Below are positions 9,004 through 17,854 of a DNA stretch of 64,000 nucleotides, piece by piece. The translations under genes and the position numbers were made by a program. Source of the stretch: Ideonella_A sakaiensis_A (GTDB taxonomy: Bacteria; Pseudomonadota; Gammaproteobacteria; Burkholderiales; Burkholderiaceae_C); contig NZ_CP182947.1 in NCBI RefSeq assembly GCF_048320135.1, positions 5,270,001-5,334,000 of the forward strand, read 5' to 3'. Within the stretch, counting starts at the first letter, position 1. The number at the start of each line of letters is the position of its first letter. The notes under the pieces are model-generated. The model had not been told where the DNA came from and ran no database searches. It saw only the letters and a list, made by a program, of their open reading frames with translations.

Positions 9004-11129
9004 GGGGCCGGGCCGGCATCGTTTTCCGCTTGCTGCGTCGGCGGCAGGATGACGGCGCTGTAGCCAGCTGTGGCAATGGCCGCTGCGGCGCCGGTACCGT
9101 GCGGCCCGCTGCGCCCCGCGCCTGCCTGGTGGACCGGCGTTCCGAGTGATTGCAACCACGCGCGCACGCCTTTCTGCGAAGTTCCGTCGGCGAGCAGGCG
9201 CGACGCGACCAACCTGGTCACCCAGGCCGCCGCCATCGAGGTGCCTTTCAGCGTCTTGCGGCTGCCGCTGAGAAAGCCGGCGGCGGCGAATTCGCCCGGC
9301 GCGAAAAACTGCGGCCGGTCAGAAATCGGCCTGGCGGCGACCCCTTGGGCGGGCATCTCTGCACGACGTGAAGAGATGTCGGCGATGCGTCGCTCCCCGT
9401 CCTGCGGATACTCGGCCGCGCCGACGACGATCGTGTTGCGGCCGTTCGCAAGGCTGCCGAGCGTATTCGCAGTCGAGGAGCTGCCAGCCGTCGCGTTGCC
9501 GACAAACCCGTATTGCGGGCGCTCGCCGGCCAGTTCACCCGGGATGTCGCGGCGTTCGATCCAGGCCTGCAGCAGCACCGGCGAATGACCATGGTGGGTG
9601 ACGCGGATCTGCCAGATGCCGACCGGCGCCTTGAATCCGGTGACGTTGCGCGTCGTGCCGATCGCCAGCAACACCATCGGCCCGTTGCCGCGCGGGCCCG
9701 GACCGCTGCGGTTGCTGAGGTTGACGACCATCGCCAGCGCCGGCGCACCGGAATCGGGGCGCCAAGCTTTTTGCTCGCCAGGCGCTGCGCAGATCACATG
9801 CGCATTGCGTGGCGGCAGCAGTTCGACCGTCACGCCGTATCCGCTCGCTTCGTCGGGCAACCAGAGCTCGATGAAGGTTTCGCTCGCATCGGCGCGGTCG
9901 ATCTCGACCTCCAGCGAGCACGTCGCATCGTTGCCGCCCGCAGGCTGCAGGCAGACCTCGGCATGGCAGCGGCGAACGCCGCCGTCGCCGTCGTCGCGCG
10001 GCTTGCCGGCATTGCCGGCGGCAACGACGACGTTGAGCCGGTCGGGGTGCTCGTCGATCAGCGCGTCGATCGCCTGCTCGATCATCGAACTGCCGTCGTG
10101 CGGGCCGGCGAATGCGGCCAGGCTCAGGTTGATCACGACCCGGGCCTCGGCGCCGGCGCGCGCGAGGATGTAGCGAATGCCGTCGAGCACCAGTGCGGCG
10201 ATCCAGCGCCCGCTGGTATCGCGCAGCGCAACCTCGGGCAGTTGCACGAAGACCAGTCCGGCTGCGTCGACATCCGATGCGGCTACCGCTTGCAGCGGCG
10301 CATCGCCGCCGGCAATGTTCGACCGCAGCGGCGCCGGCTGCTCAAGGGGTGGCGAGCCGCCGGCCATGTCGAGCACATGTGTGCCGTGTGACCAGTCGGA
10401 GACGGCCGGCAGCCCGACGCCGAGCGCGCGGTAGATCGCCCGCTCGCCGAATGCCTGCGATTCGTCGTCGTCGGCTGCGGTGCCGAGGTGGCGGTTCAGC
10501 AAGGCGTCGAAATCGTCGATCCGCAATTCGCGGCCATGGCCGAACTCCACTGGCCGCTGCCAGACGGCACGCGCCGGCAGGTCCGCATCGGCATCGCCTT
10601 GCTGGTCCCAGAAGGCGAGCAGTCGGCTGGTCCAAGCATTTTCTTGTCGGCGGCGAAAGTGCCGATGCGCGAAGCCGCATGCGCCGTCGATCACGCCGAT
10701 CACCACCTTGGCTGGACGTGACGGTGCGGTGGCGGAGTTTGGCTGCGTCTCGCGCAGCCGATCGAGGGATTGTGGCGGCGCATCGGGCCTCGCCATGCCT
10801 GGTTCGGCAAGCAGCACGTCGGCAAGCTCGTGCAACCGTTGCCAGTCTGCGGCTGGCGAATCTGCCGTGATCTCTGCGGTGCAGAATGCGTCCGAGCGAA
10901 GCGCCGCCGTTGCGTCGATCGACCGGTCACGGTAGATCGCCGGTACCGTCAGGCCATCGATTTTCAGCAGTGCGGCCAGCGTCGCCGGGTCGCGCAGACG
11001 CAGCGCCAGTCGAAGCCGTTCGGTGCCGCGATTTGCAAGGTAGGCCCCATTCGTCGCCGCCGCCCAGATCAGATAGGGGTCGGACATTCCGGGCCCGGCA
11101 TCGCCGTCGGCCGGCAGCGGCCAGTTCAT
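8937..11129 (-). CDS. S8 subtilisin-like serine protease, third gene of the cyclase operon
   Basis: A 730-residue subtilase with the full catalytic set: Asp148 in VIGVIDGACGF, His248 in DWSHGTHVLDMAGG, an oxyanion Asn in VVVAAGNAGK and Ser631 in GTSMAAAWVTRL. There is no signal peptide. Residues 1-140 are a non-catalytic region rich in Ala, Arg and Leu with no propeptide I recognise, so the enzyme may work inside the cell or be exported by an unknown route. The ATG at 11127-11129 overlaps the upstream TGA as ATGA. An in-frame start 11 codons earlier lies inside the preceding gene and is less likely. It is the last gene of an operon with the PAP2-like protein and the class III cyclase. Confidence 0.9.
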   Translation of the reverse strand: MNWPLPADGDAGPGMSDPYLIWAAATNGAYLANRGTERLRLALRLRDPATLAALLKIDGLTVPAIYRDRSIDATAALRSDAFCTAEITADSPAADWQRLHELADVLLAEPGMARPDAPPQSLDRLRETQPNSATAPSRPAKVVIGVIDGACGFAHRHFRRRQENAWTSRLLAFWDQQGDADADLPARAVWQRPVEFGHGRELRIDDFDALLNRHLGTAADDDESQAFGERAIYRALGVGLPAVSDWSHGTHVLDMAGGSPPLEQPAPLRSNIAGGDAPLQAVAASDVDAAGLVFVQLPEVALRDTSGRWIAALVLDGIRYILARAGAEARVVINLSLAAFAGPHDGSSMIEQAIDALIDEHPDRLNVVVAAGNAGKPRDDGDGGVRRCHAEVCLQPAGGNDATCSLEVEIDRADASETFIELWLPDEASGYGVTVELLPPRNAHVICAAPGEQKAWRPDSGAPALAMVVNLSNRSGPGPRGNGPMVLLAIGTTRNVTGFKAPVGIWQIRVTHHGHSPVLLQAWIERRDIPGELAGERPQYGFVGNATAGSSSTANTLGSLANGRNTIVVGAAEYPQDGERRIADISSRRAEMPAQGVAARPISDRPQFFAPGEFAAAGFLSGSRKTLKGTSMAAAWVTRLVASRLLADGTSQKGVRAWLQSLGTPVHQAGAGRSGPHGTGAAAAIATAGYSAVILPPTQQAENDAGPAPHRLAAIQASTCESSTSSGIGP

Positions 11130-12295
11130 TTCGCCGGCTCCGCAGGAAGTGGGGCTCCCCATTCAAGCCTGGCCTGGTTCCACAACCATTCCAATTGCGG
11201 ACTCGATTCGACGCTGATGTCAGCACCCGATTGCACCGCGGCAATGTTCGAAGGCTCGCCGGACTCCATGCATTCTTCGTCGCCGGTGAGGTTCGATCCA
11301 TCAAACGTGCCGCTGGAAACCTTGCCGGCGCCGCAACGCGCGGCAACAAAGGCGCCCAGCACCTGCCCGAGCACCTGGCCGGCCAGCGAATCGATGGCGT
11401 AATGCAGGCCGGCCACCTCGCGGTTGTCGGCGATCCGCTGGGCCAGACGGCGCAACAGTTTTCCGGTGGCCTGATCGTTGCCGAGGAATGCCGTCATCAG
11501 CGTCGCGACCGTGAACGCCTCGGTGGCGTGTCCGCTCGGCAGGCTGCCGTGGCCGGGTGTCAGCAAGGCAGGACTGACCCCGGGATCGATTTCATGCGGG
11601 CGCGGCACCGCGAGCGCGTGCTTGAAACGTTGTACGACGGTGAATGCGAGGTCGAGCGCCAGCTGCATCAGCTCCAGCGTCTTCGGCATGCGCTGCGGGT
11701 GAATCGGCAATACGCTGCACCAGAAGGCAAACTGCGGCGTGACCTGGGTGCCGATCTCGAGCAGCCGGTCGCGGACTGCGGGTTCATCGGATTTGACCAG
11801 CGACCGCAGCCTGGCCCGGTCGGCAACGCATGCCGCCTGCTTGTGAAGCACCGTCAGCGTCGGGCGGATCATCGTGACCAGTGGCAGTTCATCGTTTCGC
11901 CACCGCAATGATTTGCCGCCGCATTCCGGATCCGCCGCGGTATCTGCCGGGCGGGTTTCAAAACTCAGCCCCTCCATCAGCTCGAAGCGCAGCACCTCGG
12001 CCCGGCAGTCGCCCTGCCAGCATTTCAGCATCTCCGGCGAATCGATCGGCAGCAGCTTGCACGCCGGAGAGTTTGGAAACTCGCTTCTCCATTTCCAAGT
12101 TTCGGGAAACGCCTCGCGCAGATGCTGCCGCGACGCCTCGACGGCCATCAGCAGCAGCGGGTTGATCAACTCGCCGGCATACCCCGGCAAACCGTTGGCT
12201 GCGCCGGCGGAGCCCGCCGAGCCTGCGGACCCAGCCGAACCGGCGGAACCTGCGGAACCTGCGGAACCGGCCGAGCCGGCAGACGAGTAGGGCAT
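11126..12295 (-). CDS. Soluble PAP2 / vanadium-haloperoxidase-like protein with (SAG)9 N-terminus
   Basis: A 389-residue protein. Residues 5-31 are nine perfect Ser-Ala-Gly units. The C-terminal half carries the acid phosphatase / vanadium haloperoxidase signature: Lys225 and Arg232-Pro233 (KX6RP), Pro253-Ser-Gly-His256, and Arg292-X5-His298-X3-Asp302, with Asn in place of the usual Ser before the Arg. I see no membrane helices typical of PAP2 lipid phosphatases, so it resembles soluble class A acid phosphatases or bacterial haloperoxidases. Vanadate-dependent halogenation and phosphate-ester hydrolysis use the same site and cannot be told apart here. A GGGAG stands 8-12 bases before the ATG. 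The gene starts 30 bp after the cyclase stop and its TGA overlaps the subtilase ATG. Confidence 0.82.
   Translation of the reverse strand: MPYSSAGSAGSAGSAGSAGSAGSAGSAGSAGAANGLPGYAGELINPLLLMAVEASRQHLREAFPETWKWRSEFPNSPACKLLPIDSPEMLKCWQGDCRAEVLRFELMEGLSFETRPADTAADPECGGKSLRWRNDELPLVTMIRPTLTVLHKQAACVADRARLRSLVKSDEPAVRDRLLEIGTQVTPQFAFWCSVLPIHPQRMPKTLELMQLALDLAFTVVQRFKHALAVPRPHEIDPGVSPALLTPGHGSLPSGHATEAFTVATLMTAFLGNDQATGKLLRRLAQRIADNREVAGLHYAIDSLAGQVLGQVLGAFVAARCGAGKVSSGTFDGSNLTGDEECMESGEPSNIAAVQSGADISVESSPQLEWLWNQARLEWGAPLPAEPAK
12203..12283 (-). repeat. In-frame tandem repeat encoding nine SAG tripeptides
   Basis: Nine consecutive 9-bp units encode Ser-Ala-Gly at residues 5-31 of the PAP2-like protein. 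Codons vary between units (for example TCG/TCC and GCG/GCC/GCA), so the repeat is imperfect at DNA level. It sits directly after the start codon and would form a flexible, uncharged N-terminal tail. The unit count could change by slippage without disturbing the reading frame. Confidence 0.9.
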
Positions 12296-12325
12296 CGAAT
12301 GCTCCCGGTTGTTGCGAAGCGGAAT

Positions 12326-14137
12326 TCAGGGCAGCCCGGCGGCCGACAGGGCATCGGCATAACGCGTCGTCCGCTCGCCAGGCGGGCCGGGAAAACGCTT
12401 GAAGAAGGCCTCCCGCGTGAAGCCGGGCTCGAGCGTCAGCAGTTCGGCGACGGTCGCGCGGGCCGCTGGCAGGTCGCCGCCGAGCGACTGAGCGATTGCC
12501 AGCATGCGCAGCGTCGAGGCGTGGCTGCGGTTCGCGCGCAGCGAGCGCATGCCGACCTCGACCGCCGCCGGATAGTCGTCGGCGGACAGATGGGCGAGGC
12601 AGGTGAAGTTGTCGTAGTAATAGCGCAGCGGGTCGAGCGGCGACAGCCGCTGCGCGCGCAATGCGCAGTTCACGGCGTCGGTACCTCGCTCCTCGTAGGC
12701 ATGCAGCGATGCCTGGAACAGCAATGCCAGGCCCTCGTTCGGATTGGCGCGCAGAGCAGCCTCGTAGCGGCGTCCGGCAGTGGCCAGGTCCTTGCCGATA
12801 TAGGCGCAGATCAGCCCGTCGATGGCCAAGGCCAGCGCGTGCTCGCTGTCGAGGTCGAGTGCCTGCTGCACGACGGCATGGGCCTGCCGTGCATCGTCGG
12901 TCGGCTCGCTCGAATAACCCTGCGCCACCTTCAGCACATGCCACTTGCCGAGCCAGGCACGCGGTGTCGTGGCTTTCGGATGCCGCGCAACGAGGTAATT
13001 CAGCATGTCGCCGGCACGCTGGAAGTCGCGCTGGGTCAACCGATGCATCAGGCTGATCGCGGCAAACAGGATCGAATAGCTCTGCAGGTTGTACAGCGGA
13101 ACCGTCTGTGCGCGCTGTGCCTCGCAACCGACGATGGCCCGGCAGACGGCGGCCGCCGCATCGGCGGCGGTCGGGCTGTCGCCGCCGAGCAGCGCATCGA
13201 CATCGGCGTCGAACTCGTCGGCCCAGACGGTTTCGCCGCTCTGCAACTGATGCAGATTGGCGAACAGCCGCAACCGGGTCCCGCGGACCAGGAAATTGCC
13301 GCGCAGCACATATTGAACGTCGAGCAGCTTGGCCATCGTCGCCTCGCTCTCGTTGCGGCGGCTGAACCATGCCGAAGACAGACGAGAGACAACCCGCAAG
13401 CCGGGAATGCGAGACAGCACCGCGATGATGTCGTCGGCCAGCACGTGGCCGATCGGCTCCTGCTCGGCCGCGCCGCCACGTGGCGCGAACGGGATCACCG
13501 CGATGCCGGCCCGCTCTTCGGCGCCGCCGTGGACCGCGCCATCACCGGCGGGTGCCGCCCCGGTCGACAAGCCTTGTCTGACCGGAGCGATGCGAAAAGC
13601 CCGCTGCGGGCCGTCGAGATTCTTCAGGTAACACAGGCCAAGGTCCTCGACTTCGGCATCGACGCCGGGCAGAACCAGGTCGCGCAGCTCGTCGGAAACG
13701 ATCAGTTCGCCGCCGCCCCCGAGCGTCGCGAGCCGGGCGGCAAGGTTGACGCCATGGCCGTAAATATCCAGCTCATCGATCACGACGTCAGCGATATGCC
13801 CGCCAAGCCGCAACACGATCGCCAGATCGGGCCGCATCGGGTCGTTGAACGTCGCGATGCGCCGGTTCATCTCGAACGCGGCCTCGATCACCGAAGTCGG
13901 GTCCCCCGCAAACTCGATCAGCAGCCCGTCGCCCAGGCTCTTGACCAGCCGGCCATCCAGCGGCGGCAGCACATCTCGCGTCACTTCGTGGATGAAACGC
14001 CGCCAGCGGGAGATGACGTTGCCCTCGTCGCGCTGGAGCAGCCGCACCGATTCGACGGTGTCGACCACCAGGATGGCGCGACGGGCCCGGTGGAGATCAA
14101 TCCAGGCTTCGTCCCCCGAAATGACTGCAGATTCCAT
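12326..14137 (-). CDS. Class III adenylyl cyclase fused to TolB-N-like and TPR-like regions
   Basis: A 603-residue protein. Residues 18-180 form a class III nucleotidyl cyclase domain with all expected catalytic positions: metal-binding Asp26 (LVVDTVES) and Asp70 (KSLGDGLL), adenine-selecting Lys66 and Asp124 (DIYG), and transition-state Asn131 and Arg135 (VNLAARL). It should therefore be active and make cAMP. A region resembling the TolB N-terminal domain follows (AVIPFAPRG to about residue 330), then TPR-like helical pairs to the C-terminus. This architecture is known from rhizobia and other proteobacteria. There is no membrane segment. It is the first gene of the minus-strand operon and is divergent from the GST_N gene. 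The ATG at 14137 was chosen because it lies just before the conserved domain; the frame extends further upstream without similarity. Confidence 0.88.
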   Translation of the reverse strand: MESAVISGDEAWIDLHRARRAILVVDTVESVRLLQRDEGNVISRWRRFIHEVTRDVLPPLDGRLVKSLGDGLLIEFAGDPTSVIEAAFEMNRRIATFNDPMRPDLAIVLRLGGHIADVVIDELDIYGHGVNLAARLATLGGGGELIVSDELRDLVLPGVDAEVEDLGLCYLKNLDGPQRAFRIAPVRQGLSTGAAPAGDGAVHGGAEERAGIAVIPFAPRGGAAEQEPIGHVLADDIIAVLSRIPGLRVVSRLSSAWFSRRNESEATMAKLLDVQYVLRGNFLVRGTRLRLFANLHQLQSGETVWADEFDADVDALLGGDSPTAADAAAAVCRAIVGCEAQRAQTVPLYNLQSYSILFAAISLMHRLTQRDFQRAGDMLNYLVARHPKATTPRAWLGKWHVLKVAQGYSSEPTDDARQAHAVVQQALDLDSEHALALAIDGLICAYIGKDLATAGRRYEAALRANPNEGLALLFQASLHAYEERGTDAVNCALRAQRLSPLDPLRYYYDNFTCLAHLSADDYPAAVEVGMRSLRANRSHASTLRMLAIAQSLGGDLPAARATVAELLTLEPGFTREAFFKRFPGPPGERTTRYADALSAAGLP

Positions 14138-14291
14138 GGCCGGTGGCGTTGCCCGCGATGCAACGATTCTGTGGGATGCGCGAGCCGTCGGCAAGGCCGC
14201 CCGACGCCGGCCAGCAACGCCGCTGGCTAACGAATAGTTTGGCTGCTTTGCCGCGCACAATCGACCGCATCGGCAAAGACAGGAGACCCGC

Positions 14292-15083
14292 GTGCGACAG
14301 GCCATATCCCGCCAGGCCCGACTGCTGTCGTCGACGCTGCTGTCGACGATGGACCTGTGGCGGGGCACGATGCTGCTGCCGACGGTGCGGCGGCCGAAGA
14401 AGAAGCTGAAGCTGTACGACCTCGAAGGCAGCACCGCCTGCCGGCAGGTGCGCGAGGTGCTGACCGCGCTCGGGCTCGATGCCGTCGTGTTGCCTTGCCC
14501 GATCGGCGGCAAGCGCTTCCGGCCGACTGCGGAGGCGCTGCTCGGTGACGGGGAAGACCTGCCGCTGCTGGTCGATGCCGACGCCGGGGTCCGCGTCAGC
14601 GGCGCGGCGCCGGTGATCGAGCACCTGTTTCGCCGTTATGCCGGCACTGCGCCGCCGCGGGCTTATCAGGCCGGTGCGGTTTCTGCGCGGCTGGCCGCGC
14701 TCGGCAGCCTGCTGCGTGGCGGGCGCGGCATCGATGCGCGGCCGGCGCGCCGGCCGAGGCGCAGGCTCGTCCTGTGGAGTTTCGAGTCGAGCCCGTATTC
14801 GCGGCTGGTCCGCGAGCGGCTGACCGAACTCGAACTGGCCTATCAGCTTCACAACGTCGGCAAGGAAGCTGTCGGAGAGCTCGGGCCGGCCGCGCAGCGG
14901 CTGAGCCCCGGGCCCTACCGGCCAGAACCCGGCGGGCGGCGGGCCGAGATGTTCGAACGGACCGGCCGGGTTCAGCTGCCCTACCTGGAAGATCCGAATA
15001 CCGGCGAGGCCTTGTTCGAGTCGGACGCGATCATCGACTACCTGGAACACCATTACGCGCTGTCGCCGCAGACAGCCGGCTGA
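14292..15083 (+). CDS. Tandem GST N-terminal (thioredoxin-fold) domain protein
   Basis: A 263-residue protein starting at GTG 14292, with AGGAG at 14281-14285 as ribosome site. Two glutaredoxin-like/GST_N domains follow one another: residues 38-118 (KLKLYDLEGSTACRQVREVL ... EHLFRRYAG) and 165-255 (RLVLWSFESSPYSRLVRERL ... IIDYLEHHYA). The position where Cys-X-X-Cys would sit reads STAC in the first copy and SPYS in the second, so only one Cys remains and glutathione use is uncertain. There is no C-terminal all-helical GST domain. Proteins of this layout exist in cyanobacteria, plant plastids and proteobacteria and are functionally poorly defined. It is divergent from the cyclase operon. Confidence 0.8.
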   Translation: MRQAISRQARLLSSTLLSTMDLWRGTMLLPTVRRPKKKLKLYDLEGSTACRQVREVLTALGLDAVVLPCPIGGKRFRPTAEALLGDGEDLPLLVDADAGVRVSGAAPVIEHLFRRYAGTAPPRAYQAGAVSARLAALGSLLRGGRGIDARPARRPRRRLVLWSFESSPYSRLVRERLTELELAYQLHNVGKEAVGELGPAAQRLSPGPYRPEPGGRRAEMFERTGRVQLPYLEDPNTGEALFESDAIIDYLEHHYALSPQTAG

Positions 15084-15339
15084 CGGACTCCGGGCTGCAT
15101 CAGATGGCGGCCGGACTTTGCCGCCGCCGCGGTTACGCCGATCGAAAAGATGCGACAGGCGCAGCTTTGTCAGCGCCCGCCAACGATTCCTACGCGAGGT
15201 GTGAAGCTTGTCCTATCTCGCCGGCCCTGCCCTCATGGAACAGTGAGCGCATCGCCCGGGACCCGACGGGTCCCGGAGACCTCACCGGAATCCCGCATTG
15301 CTGCGGAACCTCGAGTGGACCAGAACGGAAGCAGCCGAC

Positions 15340-15705
15340 ATGAACAAGACCCCTTTCGCAGCGACCTGCATTGCACTCCTCAGCCTGACCGGCGCCGCAC
15401 TGGCGCAAACCGGCACGGCCGGCGGAGCGATCGATCCTATGAATGGCATGACTACCGTGCTCGACGGCAAGCCCCAGCTTGTCGTCGATGCGTCGCGCGT
15501 GCGCACGCAGGCCGAGCGTGAGGAGGACAGGGTCAAGAGCAGCGCGCGGGACGAGATCGTCGAAGAAAAGGTTCGTGGCGCGGTCAATGCGAAGGCGCAG
15601 GGCAGGGCGATTGGTGTTGCCAACGCGAAGGAGCGTCAGGAAGACAATGCGAACAGCGCAGCCGGCACCTCGAAACAGGGTGCGGTGAAGCCGCAGACCC
15701 GCTGA
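15340..15705 (+). CDS. Small secreted hypothetical protein
   Basis: A 121-residue protein that I do not recognise. It begins with a clear Sec signal (MNKTPFAATCIALLSLTGAALAQ, likely cleaved after ALA), so it is exported to the periplasm. The mature part is low in hydrophobics and rich in Ala, Lys, Arg, Glu and Asn, with a probable helical charged segment (RTQAEREEDRVKSSARDEIVEEKVRG) and no Cys. The frame is open 14 codons upstream, but the ATG at 15340 is the only start that puts the signal at the N-terminus. A terminator-like hairpin follows 20 bp after the stop. The 256 bp upstream hold no gene I can support. Confidence 0.6.
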   Translation: MNKTPFAATCIALLSLTGAALAQTGTAGGAIDPMNGMTTVLDGKPQLVVDASRVRTQAEREEDRVKSSARDEIVEEKVRGAVNAKAQGRAIGVANAKERQEDNANSAAGTSKQGAVKPQTR

Positions 15706-15724
15706 TCGTTCGGCACGCATGAAA

Positions 15725-15755
15725 AAACCCGCTGGCCTGACGGCTCAGCGGGTTT
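15725..15755. terminator. Bidirectional rho-independent terminator
   Basis: Nine-base perfect stem AAACCCGCT (15725-15733) / AGCGGGTTT (15747-15755) with a 13-nt loop. On the plus strand it is followed by TCCTGTTTTT; on the minus strand the flanking A run at 15722-15727 reads as T's after the stem. It lies between the convergent small secreted protein and cytochrome c genes and can serve both. Confidence 0.85.
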
Positions 15756-15786
15756 CCTGTTTTTCGATCGCCGGCAGTCGACGGGC

Positions 15787-16101
15787 TTATTTGCCGCCGG
15801 TCAGCACCCATTCGGCGAGCGTTTTCGCATCGGCTTCGCTCAGGTTAGGCTGCGCCGGCATCGGCACCGGGCCCCACTTGCCCGAACCGCCCTTGCGGAT
15901 GCTGTCGGCGAGCATCGTCGCGGCATCTTTCTGGCCGGCATATTTTTTCGCGATCTCCGAGATCGCCGGGCCGACGACCTTCTTGTCGACGGCGTGACAC
16001 GCCATGCAGGCGTTTTTCTGTGCCAGCGCGAGGTTGGCATGGGCCGGCACGGCGGCGGCAACCGCTGCGGCGGCAACTACAAAGGAGAACACGGTTTTCA
16101 T
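15787..16101 (-). CDS. Monohaem cytochrome c (c551/c552-like)
   Basis: A 104-residue exported class I cytochrome c. The signal is MKTVFSFVVAAAAVAAAVPAHA. The mature protein has one haem-attachment motif CMACH, a conserved VVGPAISEIAKKYAGQ helix and a likely axial Met in GPVPMPAQPNLS, then the C-terminal helix AKTLAEWVLTGG. This is the pattern of small soluble electron carriers between the bc1 complex and terminal oxidases or denitrification enzymes. The ATG at 16101 fits the signal peptide; the frame extends 41 codons upstream without similarity. No redox partner gene is adjacent. It is convergent with the small secreted protein and shares its terminator. Confidence 0.92.
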   Translation of the reverse strand: MKTVFSFVVAAAAVAAAVPAHANLALAQKNACMACHAVDKKVVGPAISEIAKKYAGQKDAATMLADSIRKGGSGKWGPVPMPAQPNLSEADAKTLAEWVLTGGK

Positions 16102-16139
16102 CGGATGGGCTGGTGGGCTGGGTTGAGCGGTCGACCCGC

Positions 16140-16200
16140 CGATGGCGGCAGGGCGGGAAGTTCTATCTATTCGTATGTGATGATATTTTATCCAAAGCCG
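16140..16200 (-). promoter_or_regulatory. AT-rich upstream region of the cytochrome c gene
   Basis: Within the 262-bp gap upstream of the cytochrome gene, 16161-16195 is markedly AT-rich compared with its surroundings. On the minus strand a TTGGAT (16190-16195) lies 17 bp before a poor -10 match, GAATAG (16167-16172). This is a plausible but weak promoter. I see no gene in the gap. Confidence 0.3.
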
Positions 16201-16363
16201 GTCCGCCGTTCGGACTTTCACCAATATCCCGGTGGCACGCTCGGTCGACGGGCGCCATCGATTGCTGCGGCAGGGGGTGCAGCCGATGGCTTGACGATCG
16301 CCACCAGCTTATCTCGGCGCTCGACCAGCGGGCCAGTGGACGCCGTCACCCGGCCCCTGCGGA

Positions 16364-17854
16364 TCAAGGCAGCGTGCTGAGCCGGATGCTGTTCGCCGCA
16401 GGCGCGCCGCGCAATTCGCTGAGCAGCAGCGCGCGCCCGTCCGGGCGGTGGAAGACGTAGCGGCCGATCTGCGCGAAGCGGTCCGCGCCGACCGTGATCG
16501 GCGCCAGCGTATTGCGGGACAGCAGCGCCAATGTCGACGCGGCATGGGTTGCGACCCGCGTGAAGCAGTCGATCTGCCGGTCCTGCCGAGGATCACAGAT
16601 GAACTTGTCCTGCTCGAGGACCAGCAGCCGGTCACTGACCGGGCTGTCGCTGACCGACGTCGCGATCGAACCCCAAGGCGCCGGCCCGGATTTCGGAGCC
16701 AGCGCAAAGCTTCCGATGTAGCGCATGTCGAGCCCGACATCCTCGGTCGAGCCGAAGATGTTGCCGCATGCGGTATAGAGCCGGGCGCCAAGCGTGCCGG
16801 CCCAGACCTGCCCGCAGATCTCGTATTCGCCGTGGTATGGCGAGTCCTTCACCGCACTGACGCCATTGGCACCGAGCGAGACACGGAAGATATCGCTCGG
16901 TGAAATGTCGCGGTCTGCGGAGTAGATCCGGGTGCCGGCCGGGTGCAGCACCGGAAAGCCGGGGCCGAAAATGCGCGCCACGCTTGGCTCGACGCTGCCT
17001 GTCGCCGTGTCGACGACAAAGACGGGCGTCCAGGTCGACGCCGCGCCGAACGCATGGATCCGGGCACTTGCATCGAGCACGACGCTGCCGACCACCGTGC
17101 CGACCGGGATTCGGCGAACGCTCGCCGTCGTTCCCAGGTCGACCAGCGAGACGGCCCCATCGTGGCCGACGGCCGCGTGAAGGCCGTCCGGCGAGACCGC
17201 CACCGACGTCGGCGCGCTGGCCAGCGGCATGCTGCGGCTGCGCCCGGTGGCGAGCTCGACGACATGAAGCGCCGCCACCGGAGTCCGTGACACCATCAGC
17301 AACGTGTCCTGTGAGCGGCTGTAGGCCGCTGCGACCAGATCGTGCGACAGCGCCTGCAGCGCCGTCTGTGGCTGGGAGGGCACTCCGGCCTCGGTCGGCG
17401 CGAAGAAACCGACCGCCAGGGTCACCGGCACCAGGAACGGGCTTCCAGCGGCAGGCCGCAGGCAGGCCTGATCCAGGCAGACCTCGACCGTGACCGTGTC
17501 GACATGGCTGCCGTTGCCGAGTACGCCCGGAGCCTGCAGCTGGAGCTGAAGGTCGATGCTGCCGTCGCCGAGTGGCGTCTTGCCAATGCCGAAGATCGCG
17601 TTCGATGTATGGGTGACCCGGTAGAAAAAACCTTCGCCGGGAAGGCGGTCGACCAGCAGTTTCAGCTGCAAGGGCTGACCGGTTCCGCGTTGGTAGGTGT
17701 CGCGTTCAACCACCAGGCTGCTGGCGGACATCCGCGCCCCAATGTCGTTGGACGCCGAACTGGCCGCACCACCACCACCACCGCCGCCACAGGCGGCCAG
17801 ACTCAGGACCAGCGCGGCCACCCACAGGCCGCGGCTGCTGACAAACTGACGCAT
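16364..17854 (-). CDS. Beta-propeller-like surface or periplasmic lipoprotein
   Basis: A 496-residue lipoprotein: the signal ends in LSLAAC, and the acylated Cys is followed by seven glycines, a spacer type seen in outer-membrane-directed lipoproteins. After a beta-rich N-terminal third (to about 160, with a CLDQACLRP Cys pair), the protein has repeated blade-like segments such as MPLASAPTSVAVSPDGLHAAVG and VLDASARIHAFG, typical of YVTN/WD-like propellers with the SPDG signature. Two Cys-rich stretches (EICGQVWAGTLGARLYTACG, then FICDPRQDRQIDCF) could form disulfides. Function and ligand are unknown. It is a single gene, with short gaps on both sides. Confidence 0.7.
   Translation of the reverse strand: MRQFVSSRGLWVAALVLSLAACGGGGGGGAASSASNDIGARMSASSLVVERDTYQRGTGQPLQLKLLVDRLPGEGFFYRVTHTSNAIFGIGKTPLGDGSIDLQLQLQAPGVLGNGSHVDTVTVEVCLDQACLRPAAGSPFLVPVTLAVGFFAPTEAGVPSQPQTALQALSHDLVAAAYSRSQDTLLMVSRTPVAALHVVELATGRSRSMPLASAPTSVAVSPDGLHAAVGHDGAVSLVDLGTTASVRRIPVGTVVGSVVLDASARIHAFGAASTWTPVFVVDTATGSVEPSVARIFGPGFPVLHPAGTRIYSADRDISPSDIFRVSLGANGVSAVKDSPYHGEYEICGQVWAGTLGARLYTACGNIFGSTEDVGLDMRYIGSFALAPKSGPAPWGSIATSVSDSPVSDRLLVLEQDKFICDPRQDRQIDCFTRVATHAASTLALLSRNTLAPITVGADRFAQIGRYVFHRPDGRALLLSELRGAPAANSIRLSTLP

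Noticed and set aside
12122..14230. Long plus-strand open frame opposite the cyclase gene
   Set aside because: The cyclase on the other strand has a complete catalytic motif set; the antisense frame shows no similarity or ribosome site.
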